The notes beneath the pieces are model-generated. The model made no database searches. It saw nothing but the letters and a program-made list of their open reading frames with translations, and was not told the origin of the DNA. Made by a program: the position numbers and the translations under genes. DNA of 64,000 bases. Origin: Meconema thalassinum. Its lineage: Eukaryota > Arthropoda > Insecta > Orthoptera > Tettigoniidae. The stretch lies in contig OX336388.2 of assembly GCA_946902985.2 (NCBI GenBank), positions 1,215,176,609 through 1,215,240,608 of the forward strand, given 5' to 3'. This document shows, one piece after another, positions 1 through 8,765 of the stretch (positions are counted from its first letter, which is position 1; every line of letters starts with the position of its first letter).

Positions 1-407
1 TCATCAAGAATATTTATAACCTGTTTCACATACACATTCCTCATTTCTACGCAGTTCTTTTTATTTTATTTTTATTTTTTAATGCTTTTTATGCTTAGTT
101 TACAAAATGTATTGTAACAGATCGGGTGTTTTGGAAAATTTTACTATGTGAACATTAGATATAGTACTACTCATCACTAGGGCTCGGATTTTTAGGTGCT
201 AAAAATCAGAAAAATATATATTTTTTATGTATTAAAAATACCTGAAATATGTGGCAAAAAAGTAAAAATATTTAATTATAATTTAGTTTATTAATGTGGA
301 TATGAACAATATGCAGTGCTTACAAATGAAATTTATTATGTCTCACTGACTGCTGAAGCATTACAATACACAACGAGACACATCTTCAGGTTGTCCACCA
401 CAAATGG

Positions 408-591
408 TGATTATCGCGAAACACTTATTCTGAAGGCGCGAAACTGCGGCAATATGTTTCTTGCCCTTGAGGTGTTGTGTTACTTGAGATCGCTGTTCAG
501 CGTTGATTCCTTTCCCACATGGTTGGAAGAACAGAACGCCCCCATCAGAAGTAAAATTATCTTTAAATTCTGCAACATACTGCTGCAGACG
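408..591 (-). pseudogene. hAT transposase N-terminal zinc-finger remnant
   Basis: Reading the minus strand from about 591 leftwards gives a peptide resembling the zinc finger of CGBP1-like hAT transposases: 'FTSDGGVLFFQPCGK' followed by 'AEQRSQVTQHLKGKKH'. The usual CxxC pair has lost its first cysteine (FFQPC), while both histidines of the QHLKGKKH part are kept. In an intact transposase this finger binds DNA near the terminal repeats. Downstream catalytic sequence is absent, so this is a relic that cannot act alone. Assignment rests on motif recognition. Confidence 0.6.
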
Positions 592-994
592 ATAACTTGT
601 AGTTGTTTTTACTTTAAGCGTCGTAGAACTGCCTTACACTTCACAGTGCAAGAAATGAACTGTATTTGAGTGACACTGGTTCCAGGTAGCTGGGGGAGGG
701 GAGATCTTAGCACGTGGTGCAATGTGGCGATGGACAAGGAAATCCCTGGCTTCCACAGTGAGTGGCACGGGGCGACAAGTTAAGAATAACACAATTGCAA
801 GCTGACATGAAGATTATATAGCTCACAGGTTCTTCCCCGTTGAAGTAACACAGAACAAAAATGCAATAAACTGAAAGATATAGCATACTGATTCTGAAAA
901 ATGTAAATATTATGTCTTTTTATGTGCTAATAAGTGAAAAGCAGGAATTTATGTATTTATAGAAAAAATGCTAAAAATATGTATTTACATAAAA

Positions 995-2071
995 CAAGTA
1001 GTTCCGTGACGAACTAAAGAGCCTACTTTTCTTAAAATTTTAGAATTAATCTAAAATATTATGAGCTATTATTGTGCCAATTTTGGATGAAATCCATTTG
1101 ATAGTATAGAAGTTACATGTATTTAAAAAATGGACTTATCAGCATGCTTAAATCATGTTGGCAGCACTGACGTGTATTAGTTACTTCAAATCAATTTAGA
1201 ATGTTAGGTACTATACGTATGCAAAGTTTAGAGCTGTTGGTTTGGATATTTTCTGATTTAGTGTATATATATATTAGGGTAAAATAGAGAGCATTTATAT
1301 ACAGTTGGCAGCCCTGCTGGCTCTTAAAAATACGCATATTCATAGCAGTTATGCTACACAAATCACTTACGAAATTTGGTCCAAATCCATTTGTTAGTAT
1401 AGAAGTTACATGCATTTAAAATTTGGGCCTATCGACAAGCTTAGAATCATGTTGGCAGCACTGACGTATACTAGGTACTCCAAATTCATGTAGGTCATGT
1501 ACTATACGTGTGCAAAGTTTCGAGCTCTTGGTTAGCATACTTTCTGGTATATTGGTATTAGGATAAAAAATGGAGAGAGCATTTATTAACAGTTGGCAGC
1601 CCTCGTTGCTCTTAAGAACACGCATAGTCATTTCTGTTATGGAACACATAGTACATACTAAATTTGGTTGAAATCCAATTGATAGTGTAGACGTTACATG
1701 CATTTAAAAATTTGACCTATCGGCAGGCTTAGAATCATGTTGGCAACACTGCCATGTATGACCTCCTGGAAATTAAACTGAAATATTATTATCTATATAT
1801 GTGCCAATTTTGGAAGGGCTACCATTCATACCTTCCAGGATATCCAACATGGAGCTCAAATTTAAATTGCGATTGGCTGTGAGATATTCAGGTATAGCTC
1901 TTTACTGCTACCTACTTTTGTTTCGATTGCTCCAGCCGTTTACGAGTTGATAGGGGGACACACACACACAGCCAGACAGACAGAAGGGGACAGACAGACA
2001 GACACCCATTTGCCCGATCTCATAAGTCTACTTTTGCCTCATTTTTGTAAAATGTGAAAAGTAGGCTAAAA
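995..2071 (+). mobile_element. Helentron-like non-autonomous element, copy A1
   Basis: It starts AACAAG followed by the hairpin GTAGTTCCGTGACGAACTA (998-1016) and AGCCTACTTTTC. It ends with GAAAAGTAGGCTAAAA, so the AGCCTACTTTTC/GAAAAGTAGGCT pair forms 12-bp subterminal inverted repeats. The right end also folds on itself (AAGTCTACTTTT at 2023 against GAAAAGTAGGCT). Just inside lie a G-run, a CA tract and CAGA repeats (about 1950-2005). The interior is a tandem array with TTGGCA boxes at 1158, 1305, 1452, 1593 and 1740. No coding sequence is seen. Placement in the Helentron/DINE-1 class is inference from this architecture. Confidence 0.55.
1150..1760 (+). repeat. ~147-bp tandem monomers of subfamily A
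   Basis: The box TTGGCAGC (TTGGCAAC at the last) recurs at 1158, 1305, 1452, 1593 and 1740, with spacings of 147, 147, 141 and 147. Alternate monomers are more alike (CACTGACG versus CCCTGCTGG after the box), giving a dimeric repeat of about 290 bp. Confidence 0.8.
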
Positions 2072-2110
2072 GTATTTATTTACCTAAAACTCCGAGCCCT
2101 ACTCATCATA

Positions 2111-2155
2111 TACCAGCTGAAGAAGGTCTCAATGTGACCGAAACCTGTATGGTTT
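2111..2155 (+). ncRNA. hammerhead-ribozyme-like motif
   Basis: The plus strand holds the core CTGAAGA (2117-2123), a stem II of GGTC paired with GACC, then GAAAC (2140-2144) and a CTGTA cleavage-site arrangement ending at 2149. Flanks ACCA and TGGT can pair as stem I. Stem III is minimal, as described for the hammerheads of Penelope-like elements. The motif lies directly outside the right end of the hAT element, which apparently inserted next to it. Activity is untested. Confidence 0.5.
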
Positions 2156-2436
2156 TCAATGAAATAAATATTGACTTTAGGTGAAAATAAGTAGTTTATA
2201 ATTATTATTGTCATTATTCTTGTTATTATTATCATCTCGTGGTAGAACAAATGGGGAGAATGGAATGATGCTCTCCACCTTCACTTATATCTGTTGCACA
2301 GCTCTGCCAATTATATACAGAGTACAACACAAACAGGGGGCTTAATTAGCCCAGCGCTACTCTATTACTGTTTGCTGTATTATTATACAGCCTCAACTAG
2401 TACAAATAGACCAGACGTTATGGCGTACACACATTT

Positions 2437-2437
2437 C

Positions 2438-2491
<54 letters not shown>
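2437..2491. repeat. (AAT)n microsatellite
   Basis: About eighteen uninterrupted AAT units. Given the orientation of the adjacent S4 SINE, this is probably its 3' tail. Confidence 0.95.
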
Positions 2492-2492
<1 letters not shown>

Positions 2493-2873
2493 TAATATCG
2501 TATGGTCTCGGTGGCCGGGTGCAAGCTCTGTTATTTGACACCCAGAAGGTAGCTTGCATGTCAAATTTCGTTGTTCCTTGAAGCACTATGAAAGTCAAGG
2601 AGATTAGATATCCAAGCTCCTTGAACATTATAGCGCTTTCTAGTAGAGAAATGAGGAACTTTCTGTTGGCGGAAACTCCCGAGATTAATTTTGCCATTAT
2701 GAACACGGCCTACTGAATTAAAATGGGTTCTTTGACATCCCAACATCATATGACATACGTGTCGTAATTTTGTTCCGCCTTTCAAAAATCACTTACCACG
2801 GCCAGAAGTGAACCTGCAAGCTTGGGGTTAGTAGACCAACACGTTAACTACTCACCCACCGTGGCAAGCACAG
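2440..2873 (-). mobile_element. tRNA-derived SINE, family S4 (minus)
   Basis: The right end is the 5' head. On the minus strand it reads CTTGCCACGGTGGGTGAGTAG, with box A (GGGTGAGTAG) and a box-B-like GGTTCACTTCTGG. A body of about 370 bp follows, then an (AAT)n tail (on the plus strand) at 2441-2491. ACATTTCTA occurs on both sides (2431-2439 and 2874-2882), a likely target duplication. A second copy lies at 26934-27316. Confidence 0.75.
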
Positions 2874-3185
2874 ACATTTCTAATAACATATAGTCTACCT
2901 GATGACGTACAGACATTTCTAATAACATATAACTTAGTCTACCTGATGATTTTTATTATAGTTTCAAATAGACTGAGCCCCGTGAGATACAGATATTTCT
3001 ATTAACTTATAGTCTATTTGATGTTTTGTTTTATTTTATAGTTCAAAGTAGAGCCAATCGACTAGAACTTATGTCGTACAGACATTTCTAATAACATATA
3101 GTCTACTTGATGTTTTATTATATAGACTGAAATAGTACACATAGACCCAATCTACTGAGGTACAGGCATTCGCATTAGCATGCCT

Positions 3186-3900
3186 TTCTTTCGGTTAATA
3201 TTAATAACAAGAGTGGTTTGATGCTACGAGTATGGTACATTACGATTTCGGCATGATTTTTTTAAAGCTGCAGTTATACGAGTTGAGGAAGCCATCGACA
3301 CCCCCACAATAACCACGCACGACTTCCTCTGTGATAGAAGAAAAGGACTCTCTCTCTCTATTTTAATCTTTTTCTCCGCCTCTCTTCTTTCTTTCTTTCA
3401 TTATTTACTTCCGGAAGTTGTGGCTGTGAAAACAATTGAGAGCAGCCTAATAGTAGTGGATTCCCCGAATAGACAGGCGAGCAGCAGATGCGGCCAACTG
3501 CTTTAATAGGACCCTAACACACCACACCACACCACACCAAGGGAGGCGCCTGCCAACTTAATCATTCACATACGTGCGAGTTGTGGCTGGGTTAGAAAAA
3601 TCACTTTATTAAAGTGCGCTTCAAAATATTGCATCGACCGTCTTCCTTTTGTGAGACGCTGCGAGAAGGTATGGCTGCAGGCATATTGTGAAGAGAAGGA
3701 GATATTTGCGTCCCTTGGTGGCCAATGTTGAGATGTACGACCTTACAGAACTTGAATTTTTCCATTTTTTTCCTCAACGTCACCGGCAATAGAGCCCAAG
3801 AGATAATGCCATCAATAATTTCTGCACCATATTGTTTAAATGCAAGAGTAGAGTTTCTTTAGTGCTACGCATCTTCAGAATAGCAATTTACTTCAGTGGT
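3186..3900. other. No gene recognised
   Basis: I see only low-complexity pieces: a CTCTCTCT/TTTCTTTC patch at 3346-3405 and an ACACC-type repeat at about 3520-3540. The short open frames here have no recognisable domain. Confidence 0.6.
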
Positions 3901-3904
3901 ATAT

Positions 3905-4135
3905 TAAAGCCGTGGTGTTGGGTAGTGTGCCTGCCTCTCACCCGATTCCTGGCTCTGTCAGGGATTTTAGAAACTCACTTGAGGGCTGGAACGGAGTGAG
4001 GATCATTGAGTATCTGTCTTACAGTGAGGCAGTGCCACGTTCAGGAATACCACGATTAACGGCCGAGGAGACCCGCTGCGCTGACCACGCGTCACCTCGG
4101 AGTCTGTAGGCTGAGCAGCGGTAACTTTGAAGAAT
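3905..4135 (+). mobile_element. SINE-like repeat, family S6
   Basis: The head CCGTGGTGTTGGGTAGTGTGCC followed by CTCACCCGATTCCTGGC resembles degenerate boxes A and B of a tRNA-derived SINE. The 3' part (about 4045-4105, '...CCGAGGAGACCCGCTGCGCTGACC...') recurs diverged at 30655-30715. Confidence 0.5.
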
Positions 4136-4590
4136 ATTGGGTACTGTGGTAAGTGATTTCATAGGTATGAGGTAGTCGAAGTGCAGATAAGCCAATGCAG
4201 TGAGTTGTCAGTTTCTATCTACTGTATTCTGCAAAAAGAAGTTAGTGGAGCGATGAAACTCTCCCTACATCGCTCAGATGGTGGGGTCATGTCATGAGAA
4301 TAGGGGAAAGGGAGATCGGATTACATAACTGGTCAATAAACTCGGCTGTAGAGGGTAAGAGAAGCAGAGGTAATGGTTCGATTCCGTTTTCAGCGGTTTT
4401 TAAGTCAGAGCTGTAGAAATGGAGAACGCTGTGCTAACTGCTAATAGGGGATGGTGGAGGTGACTTGTTTGCACACAGAGAATAGACTGGACGCTGAAAG
4501 ACAAAACATTCAATGTAGGCTATGTAGTAGAATTATATATAACCTATATTTTTTAAAATCGTAATGATTATGATTTATTATTATTAGTTA
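4136..4590. other. No gene recognised
   Basis: AT-rich unique-looking sequence with no motif I recognise. Confidence 0.5.
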
Positions 4591-4591
4591 G

Positions 4592-5003
4592 CGTATGGCT
4601 TTTAGTGCCGGGAGTGTCAGAGAACGTGTTCGGCTCGCCAGAGCCTGTAGCTGCTTCAATGTGGACACCCATGGGGTGAGCTACAAGTACCGTTCAATTT
4701 CATTTAGTTCCAACTTTCGCTACCAGATGTCCTTGACACCTAGTGGTGAACGTTGGAACTTGATAGAGCGTTTCAAGGAAATCTAACCTAGAAATTCAGC
4801 TTCACACAAGTTTAGTTAGTGGAAGGATCTTTCACTTGCCATTAAACTATGACATGGGACCGCCAGCTTTACTTCCCCTCCGAAGGAAGGCATACCGAAG
4901 GATTTTAACGCTCTTAAAAAATCCGACGACTTGGGCCGTGTTTGAACCCGCGATCTTGGGGACAGCAGTTCAGCATGCTACCAACTACGCCACCGAAGGG
5001 ATG
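4592..5003 (-). mobile_element. tRNA-derived SINE, family S2 (minus)
   Basis: On the minus strand the head at about 5003 reads CGGTGGCGTAGTTGGTAGCATGC and then a box-B-like GGTTCAAAC. The body includes GGAGGGGAAGTAAAGCTGGCGG. The 3' end carries CTGGCGAGCCGAACACG and GGCACTAAAAGCCATAC. The same family is at 19664-21605. The 3' tail is shared with the S1 SINE at 35845. Confidence 0.75.
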
Positions 5004-5060
5004 TACTGTAAAATAATGCACTTCATTAGTAAAATATAAATAATAATAATAATTATTATT

Positions 5061-5519
5061 ACCCTCAATTACCGTGACTTACATCCATTGAGTAGGAGCC
5101 AGTGAAAGACAGAATTCTATAGCGGAGATTTATGTTGTTGCTTATATTACTGGATGCAACATTGTGGTGATGAAGCCCCATGTACTTAGGTGTGTGTGAA
5201 ATTTTTGTGATAACCTGTGTTATTGTGATGGTTGTACTAGTGTATGTTTTTATAAATTGAGGATAGGATTGGGAAGGTTGCGGCCGTGGTCTGTGAGGAA
5301 CCATCGTGATATTTGCCTTGTGTAGAAGTGGGAAACAATGGAAACCACTTCCAGGATAGCTAAGGTGGGAATCACACCCTCCTTCTCTCAGTTTTGCCTC
5401 ACGAGGCTGAGTATAACCCGTTTCAGTCCTCACACCTGAATTAAAATTTCTTGGCAGGCCGGGAATCGAATCCGGACTTCCGGGGCGATAGTCACTACAT
5501 GACGAGATGGTCAGCTAAG
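5061..5519 (-). mobile_element. tRNA-derived SINE, family S1 (minus)
   Basis: On the minus strand a tRNA-like head with box-B-like GGATTCGATTCCCGGCC lies near 5460-5519. It is followed by CCTCGTGAGGC, then a body reading CACTTCTACACAAGGCAAATA and a tail with AATAACACAGGTTATCAC. The plus-strand AATAAT run at 5038-5060 may be associated tail sequence. The best match in the window is 63180-63525. Confidence 0.7.
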
Positions 5520-5631
5520 ATTTAATTTCGTCTTGTAATCACCAATAATGTAATACGGAAAAGCTTCTACTAATCGACATTGAATTGTCTCAAACTCAAT
5601 ATTTTTATTTACAACAAAATTGAATTTGACC

Positions 5632-5800
5632 TTTTGGCTGACTGCTTGGTGCAGCGGTTGCGTTCTCACATGCAGTATCTGAAGTTGCAGGATAGAATCT
5701 TGATGTAGTTAATTAGCATTTGAGGATACTTATATGCATAGATTTACTGGCACGTTCAAGATCCAATTCGAGGGCAAATTTATGGCACCCTGGCGTCTCT
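5632..5800 (+). mobile_element. Possible tRNA-derived SINE head, family S7
   Basis: CTTGGTGCAGCGGTTGCG (box-A-like) followed 30-40 bp later by GCAGGATAGAATCTTG (degenerate box B) resembles a tRNA-derived promoter. I cannot define the 3' end, and no second copy is seen here. Confidence 0.35.
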
Positions 5801-6290
5801 AAAATTCCCAGTAGTGGAAAGGGGCGTAGAACCAATAACAGTATTATGTCTCTGAGGACTAGTTCCATATGGTAGGTGCACTTGACTGCAGCGTGTATGG
5901 TATTGTAATGGGGATACATCTGCTTTAAGTACTGCACTGTGTTTATAATCAAACGGACTGTGGTGTAAATGCGAGACGAGTATCATTATGGCTCCTATTA
6001 GCTTCATTACATGTGCCACTCAAAACATCAAATTAAGATCACTACATATCTGCTTACACACGGACCCTCTCCCCTGACGTTAAGCTCAATTCAGAACTCT
6101 TTAACAAACAAACTACCTCAGTGCAAGTACCATTGTTACGGCTCCTTGTTCTCATAGGTGGGTAGCATGTATTTCTCTCATACTTCTCCACTTTGTGACC
6201 AACGGCTTTGCTTGGCAATACAGTCGATCTTCTATAAATCGAACATGTTTTTCTCGAATTTTCGACATCTCGAAGTAATTTTAATTTCCC
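5801..6290. other. No gene recognised
   Basis: Unique-looking sequence. The overlapping minus-strand frames at 5713-6019 show no domain. Confidence 0.5.
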
Positions 6291-6309
6291 GGTGAAGTTC
6301 TACACAATC

Positions 6310-6660
6310 TATGTGTCATGTAAAAAGCAAAAACAAACATATGACCAAAACAGAAAGCAAAAAGCAAAATTCAAAAGCAAAAGAAGAAAAACAAACACAA
6401 AACCGAAAACACAAAGCTCAAAAACAATAGCAAAAGCAGAAAACAAACACAAAGCCAAAAACAAAAAACACAAACCAAACTTCAAAGTAGAAAACAAACA
6501 CAAAACCAAAAACACAAAGCGAAATTCAAAAACAAAAACAAACACAAAACCAAAATCACAAAAATCAAAATTCAAAACAAAAGCAAAAGCAGAAAACAAA
6601 CACAAAACTAAAAACTAAAAAGCATAAAGAAGTAGAAAACAACAAACACAAAATCTCAAA
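6310..6660. repeat. A/C-rich strand-asymmetric repeat
   Basis: About 350 bp of almost pure A and C with few G or T on the plus strand. It is built from variants of GCAGAAAACAAACACAAA and CCAAAAACACAAAG repeated irregularly. Both strands stay open in one frame because of composition, not coding. Confidence 0.85.
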
Positions 6661-7080
6661 CGCATTAGTTCAGATTTGACTCCTCTCAGAAGCAAATCCC
6701 ACTTACGCCACTGTCTCGAAGTCATTTAAATTTCCCGTCGAAATTCTATTCAATTTTTATGTCATGTTTTCTCTAAAATTTGAAGTTCTATTACTGGAAT
6801 ATTTCGATAACTCGAATGCTATTTTGTTCCCCAGACATAAAATATATATGTCTTTAAGTCGAAGTTAGGGCGAAAATGCAGTGGTATGTTCTTTAGGTGT
6901 GACATTGAAATTAAAATATCGATAAGTTGTGTAAGGTAGCTGCACTGTGTATTTCTGTCAATATCTGTCAGCAGCTTATTATGCTCGGAATTCCAGCTAA
7001 TACGTTGTCAACCATTATGAAAAATAAACACAAGACTTATAGCGCTATGCAGGACTCACGTTCTTGAAAGGAACGGAAAA
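6661..7080. other. No gene recognised
   Basis: AT-rich sequence immediately outside the Tc1-like transposon, with no recognisable motif. Confidence 0.5.
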
Positions 7081-7082
7081 TA

Positions 7083-8763
7083 CACTGACCGGCAAAAAAA
7101 GTGGAACACTTTAATTTTTTATGAAATTTCTTAATTTATTCCACTAAAATGTATCGGTTTTCCAATATTTGCATTATTCATGTAAATTTAGATGGTTGGC
7201 AACAGAAAATACCGAATCATGTTTTACAACACGCTTTAACTCACAAATTTCGTTACATTTTGCAAATCTTACAATTTTCTATTTTTAGTAGCCTAATGCT
7301 CTTTTGGGCTGGTGTTTATCAAACGTATTGCCAAACAAAACAGTATTAATGTTTGCACTGCACTGCAAGAGAACACTGGTCACTAAAAACGGGTGTTTCC
7401 ACCTTTAGCGTCTATGACAGCTTGTAAACGCTCAGGCATACTGTTCACAACTCGTCGAATGGTATCTGCCGGGATGCGATCCCATTCCTCCAGCAGCGAT
7501 GTTCTCAGTTGTGCCAAGGTGGTGTGGTCATGCTGTCTGACGTTCCTTCCTAGCGTATCCCATACATGTTCGATGGGGTTCAAGTCAGGACTACGAGCTG
7601 GCCAGTCCAGGGTTTGAATCTCCACTTCCTGCAGATATTGTACAACACAGCGAGCAGTATGAGGACGGGCATTATCCTGCATCAGCATGAAATTCTGACC
7701 AATGAAAGGCGCAAAGGGCATCACATGGTTCATCAGGATCTCTTTGATGTACCTTTGGGAATTGAGCGTCCCGTGATCGATGCACACCAACTCAGTGCGG
7801 GCCATAACGTTGATGCCACCCCACACCATAACCGAGCCACCTCCAAATGGAGTCCTGGAGGAGAAAGCAACAGGGCTGTACCTCTCCCCGCGCCTTCTCC
7901 ACACTCTTTCTCTTCCATCAGGAGATCTAAGGTTAAAGCGACTCTCGTCAATGAAGAGAACAGAGGCCCACTGCTCGTGGGTCCATCCCAGATGCTGCCT
8001 TGCGAAGCGAAGACGCGCCTCTCTGTGATGCCGTTCGAGTGCGGGTCCACGTGCAGGTCTCCTGGACGAAAGATGAGCTTCTTCAAACCTTCTTCTTACT
8101 GTTCGCTCACTCACTCTCACATTTCTGACATTTTCCAGTTGATTTCGTGTCTGAACTGCTGTGGTATGCCGATCACGCAGAACTTGGAGGGTGAGAAATC
8201 TGTCATCTCTGGCACTTGTGCTTCTTCTACGGCCTGATCCTCGTCTCCTGTCGTATGTTCGGAGCTCTCTGTAACGTTGCACTGCACGATGTATGCTACC
8301 GAGAGATGATCCAATGACCTCAGCAACATAACGGAAGCTGCGGCCATCCTCCACCAATGCAACTGCCTGTGCAGCTTCTTCACGGCTAAGAGGCATGTTT
8401 TAGTGTGAACTGCAAATGGAAAACTTGCTAAAATGTGTGACAATGGTTCACACGTGTTCAACAAGTGCCAGTTGTTATCCCTAGAACAACAATAAGCGAG
8501 CGGCAACACTCATAAACCTTAAACGCTTCCAGTCCGCTTCCCACCATAAAACCATTAAGATAGGCTCATCGAGGATTGGGGGTAATTGATGGTAATAAAC
8601 CACCCTAAGAAATGGCATATTATCAATTTCTATTCACGCATGTTTCAGATGTTTGTTCTAATGCATGAAAAGCTTTTAAAATGTGATTAAATCTTTTTCA
8701 AGACTAGATTTATACTATTTATATTACTTTTTTGTTAACTGTTCCACTTTTTTTGCCGGTCCT
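7083..8763 (-). mobile_element. Complete Tc1-like transposon
   Basis: Terminal inverted repeats GACCGGCAAAAAAAGTGGAACA occur at both ends (left copy from 7087; right copy inverted, ending near 8761). The element is flanked by TA dinucleotides at 7081-7082 and 8764-8765, the target duplication typical of Tc1/mariner. At 1681 bp with one uninterrupted transposase gene on the minus strand, it has the parts an autonomous element needs. Confidence 0.92.
7383..8396 (-). CDS. Tc1-family transposase, DD34E
   Basis: This 337-residue protein binds the element's inverted repeats and performs cut-and-paste transposition at TA sites in the nucleus. Residues 1-110 carry paired helix-turn-helix DNA-binding regions, with an arginine-rich linker near 45-60 (DRRRGSGRRR). 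The catalytic triad is visible: D in VLFIDESRF, D in LMQDNARPH, and E in SPDLNPIEHVWD, with 34 residues between the last two. A glycine-rich GGGSVMVWGG motif lies between the first two. The start MPLSREEAAQ gives normal family length, and no stop or frameshift interrupts the frame. The protein looks intact and potentially functional. Clade within Tc1 is not assigned. Confidence 0.93.
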   Translation of the reverse strand: MPLSREEAAQAVALVEDGRSFRYVAEVIGSSLGSIHRAVQRYRELRTYDRRRGSGRRRSTSARDDRFLTLQVLRDRHTTAVQTRNQLENVRNVRVSERTVRRRFEEAHLSSRRPARGPALERHHREARLRFARQHLGWTHEQWASVLFIDESRFNLRSPDGRERVWRRRGERYSPVAFSSRTPFGGGSVMVWGGINVMARTELVCIDHGTLNSQRYIKEILMNHVMPFAPFIGQNFMLMQDNARPHTARCVVQYLQEVEIQTLDWPARSPDLNPIEHVWDTLGRNVRQHDHTTLAQLRTSLLEEWDRIPADTIRRVVNSMPERLQAVIDAKGGNTRF

Positions 8764-8765
8764 TA

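Larger units (their letters stand above)
178..2101 (-). mobile_element. hAT-like DNA transposon, degenerate, with nested insertion
   Basis: The ends are inverted: TAGGGCTCGGATTTTTAGGT at 178 and its near-complement ending GAGCCCTA at 2101. Flanking octamers CTCATCAC (170-177) and CTCATCAT (2102-2109) match at 7 of 8 positions, as expected of an old 8-bp hAT target duplication. The antisense strand at about 410-590 encodes a hAT-type BED zinc-finger remnant. A Helentron-like element (995-2071) sits inside, close to the right end. No full transposase remains. Confidence 0.7.
2405..3185. repeat. Short tandem array (~85-bp units) interrupted by a SINE
   Basis: ACAGACATTTCTAATAACAT and variants recur at about 2872, 2908, 2990, 3077 and 3162, usually followed by ATAGTCTAC(C/T)TGATG. 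A further unit edge is at about 2428, left of the SINE. Later units are spaced about 82-87 bp apart. Confidence 0.6.

Noticed and set aside
995..2071. Classifying the satellite-bearing family as TIR (cut-and-paste) MITEs
   Set aside because: The inverted AGCCTACTTTTC pair is subterminal, each end has its own hairpin, and no consistent short target duplication is seen. A Helentron-like origin fits better but is not proven.
2294..2706. Open frames with poly-Asn or poly-Leu runs
   Set aside because: They are translations of the AAT microsatellite and the S4 SINE.
6292..6618. 108-residue lysine-rich open frame
   Set aside because: Open on both strands only because the DNA is nearly all A and C. 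Composition artefact.
7566..8237. 223-residue plus-strand frame
   Set aside because: It is the antisense shadow of the Tc1 transposase. The minus-strand frame has the DDE motifs.
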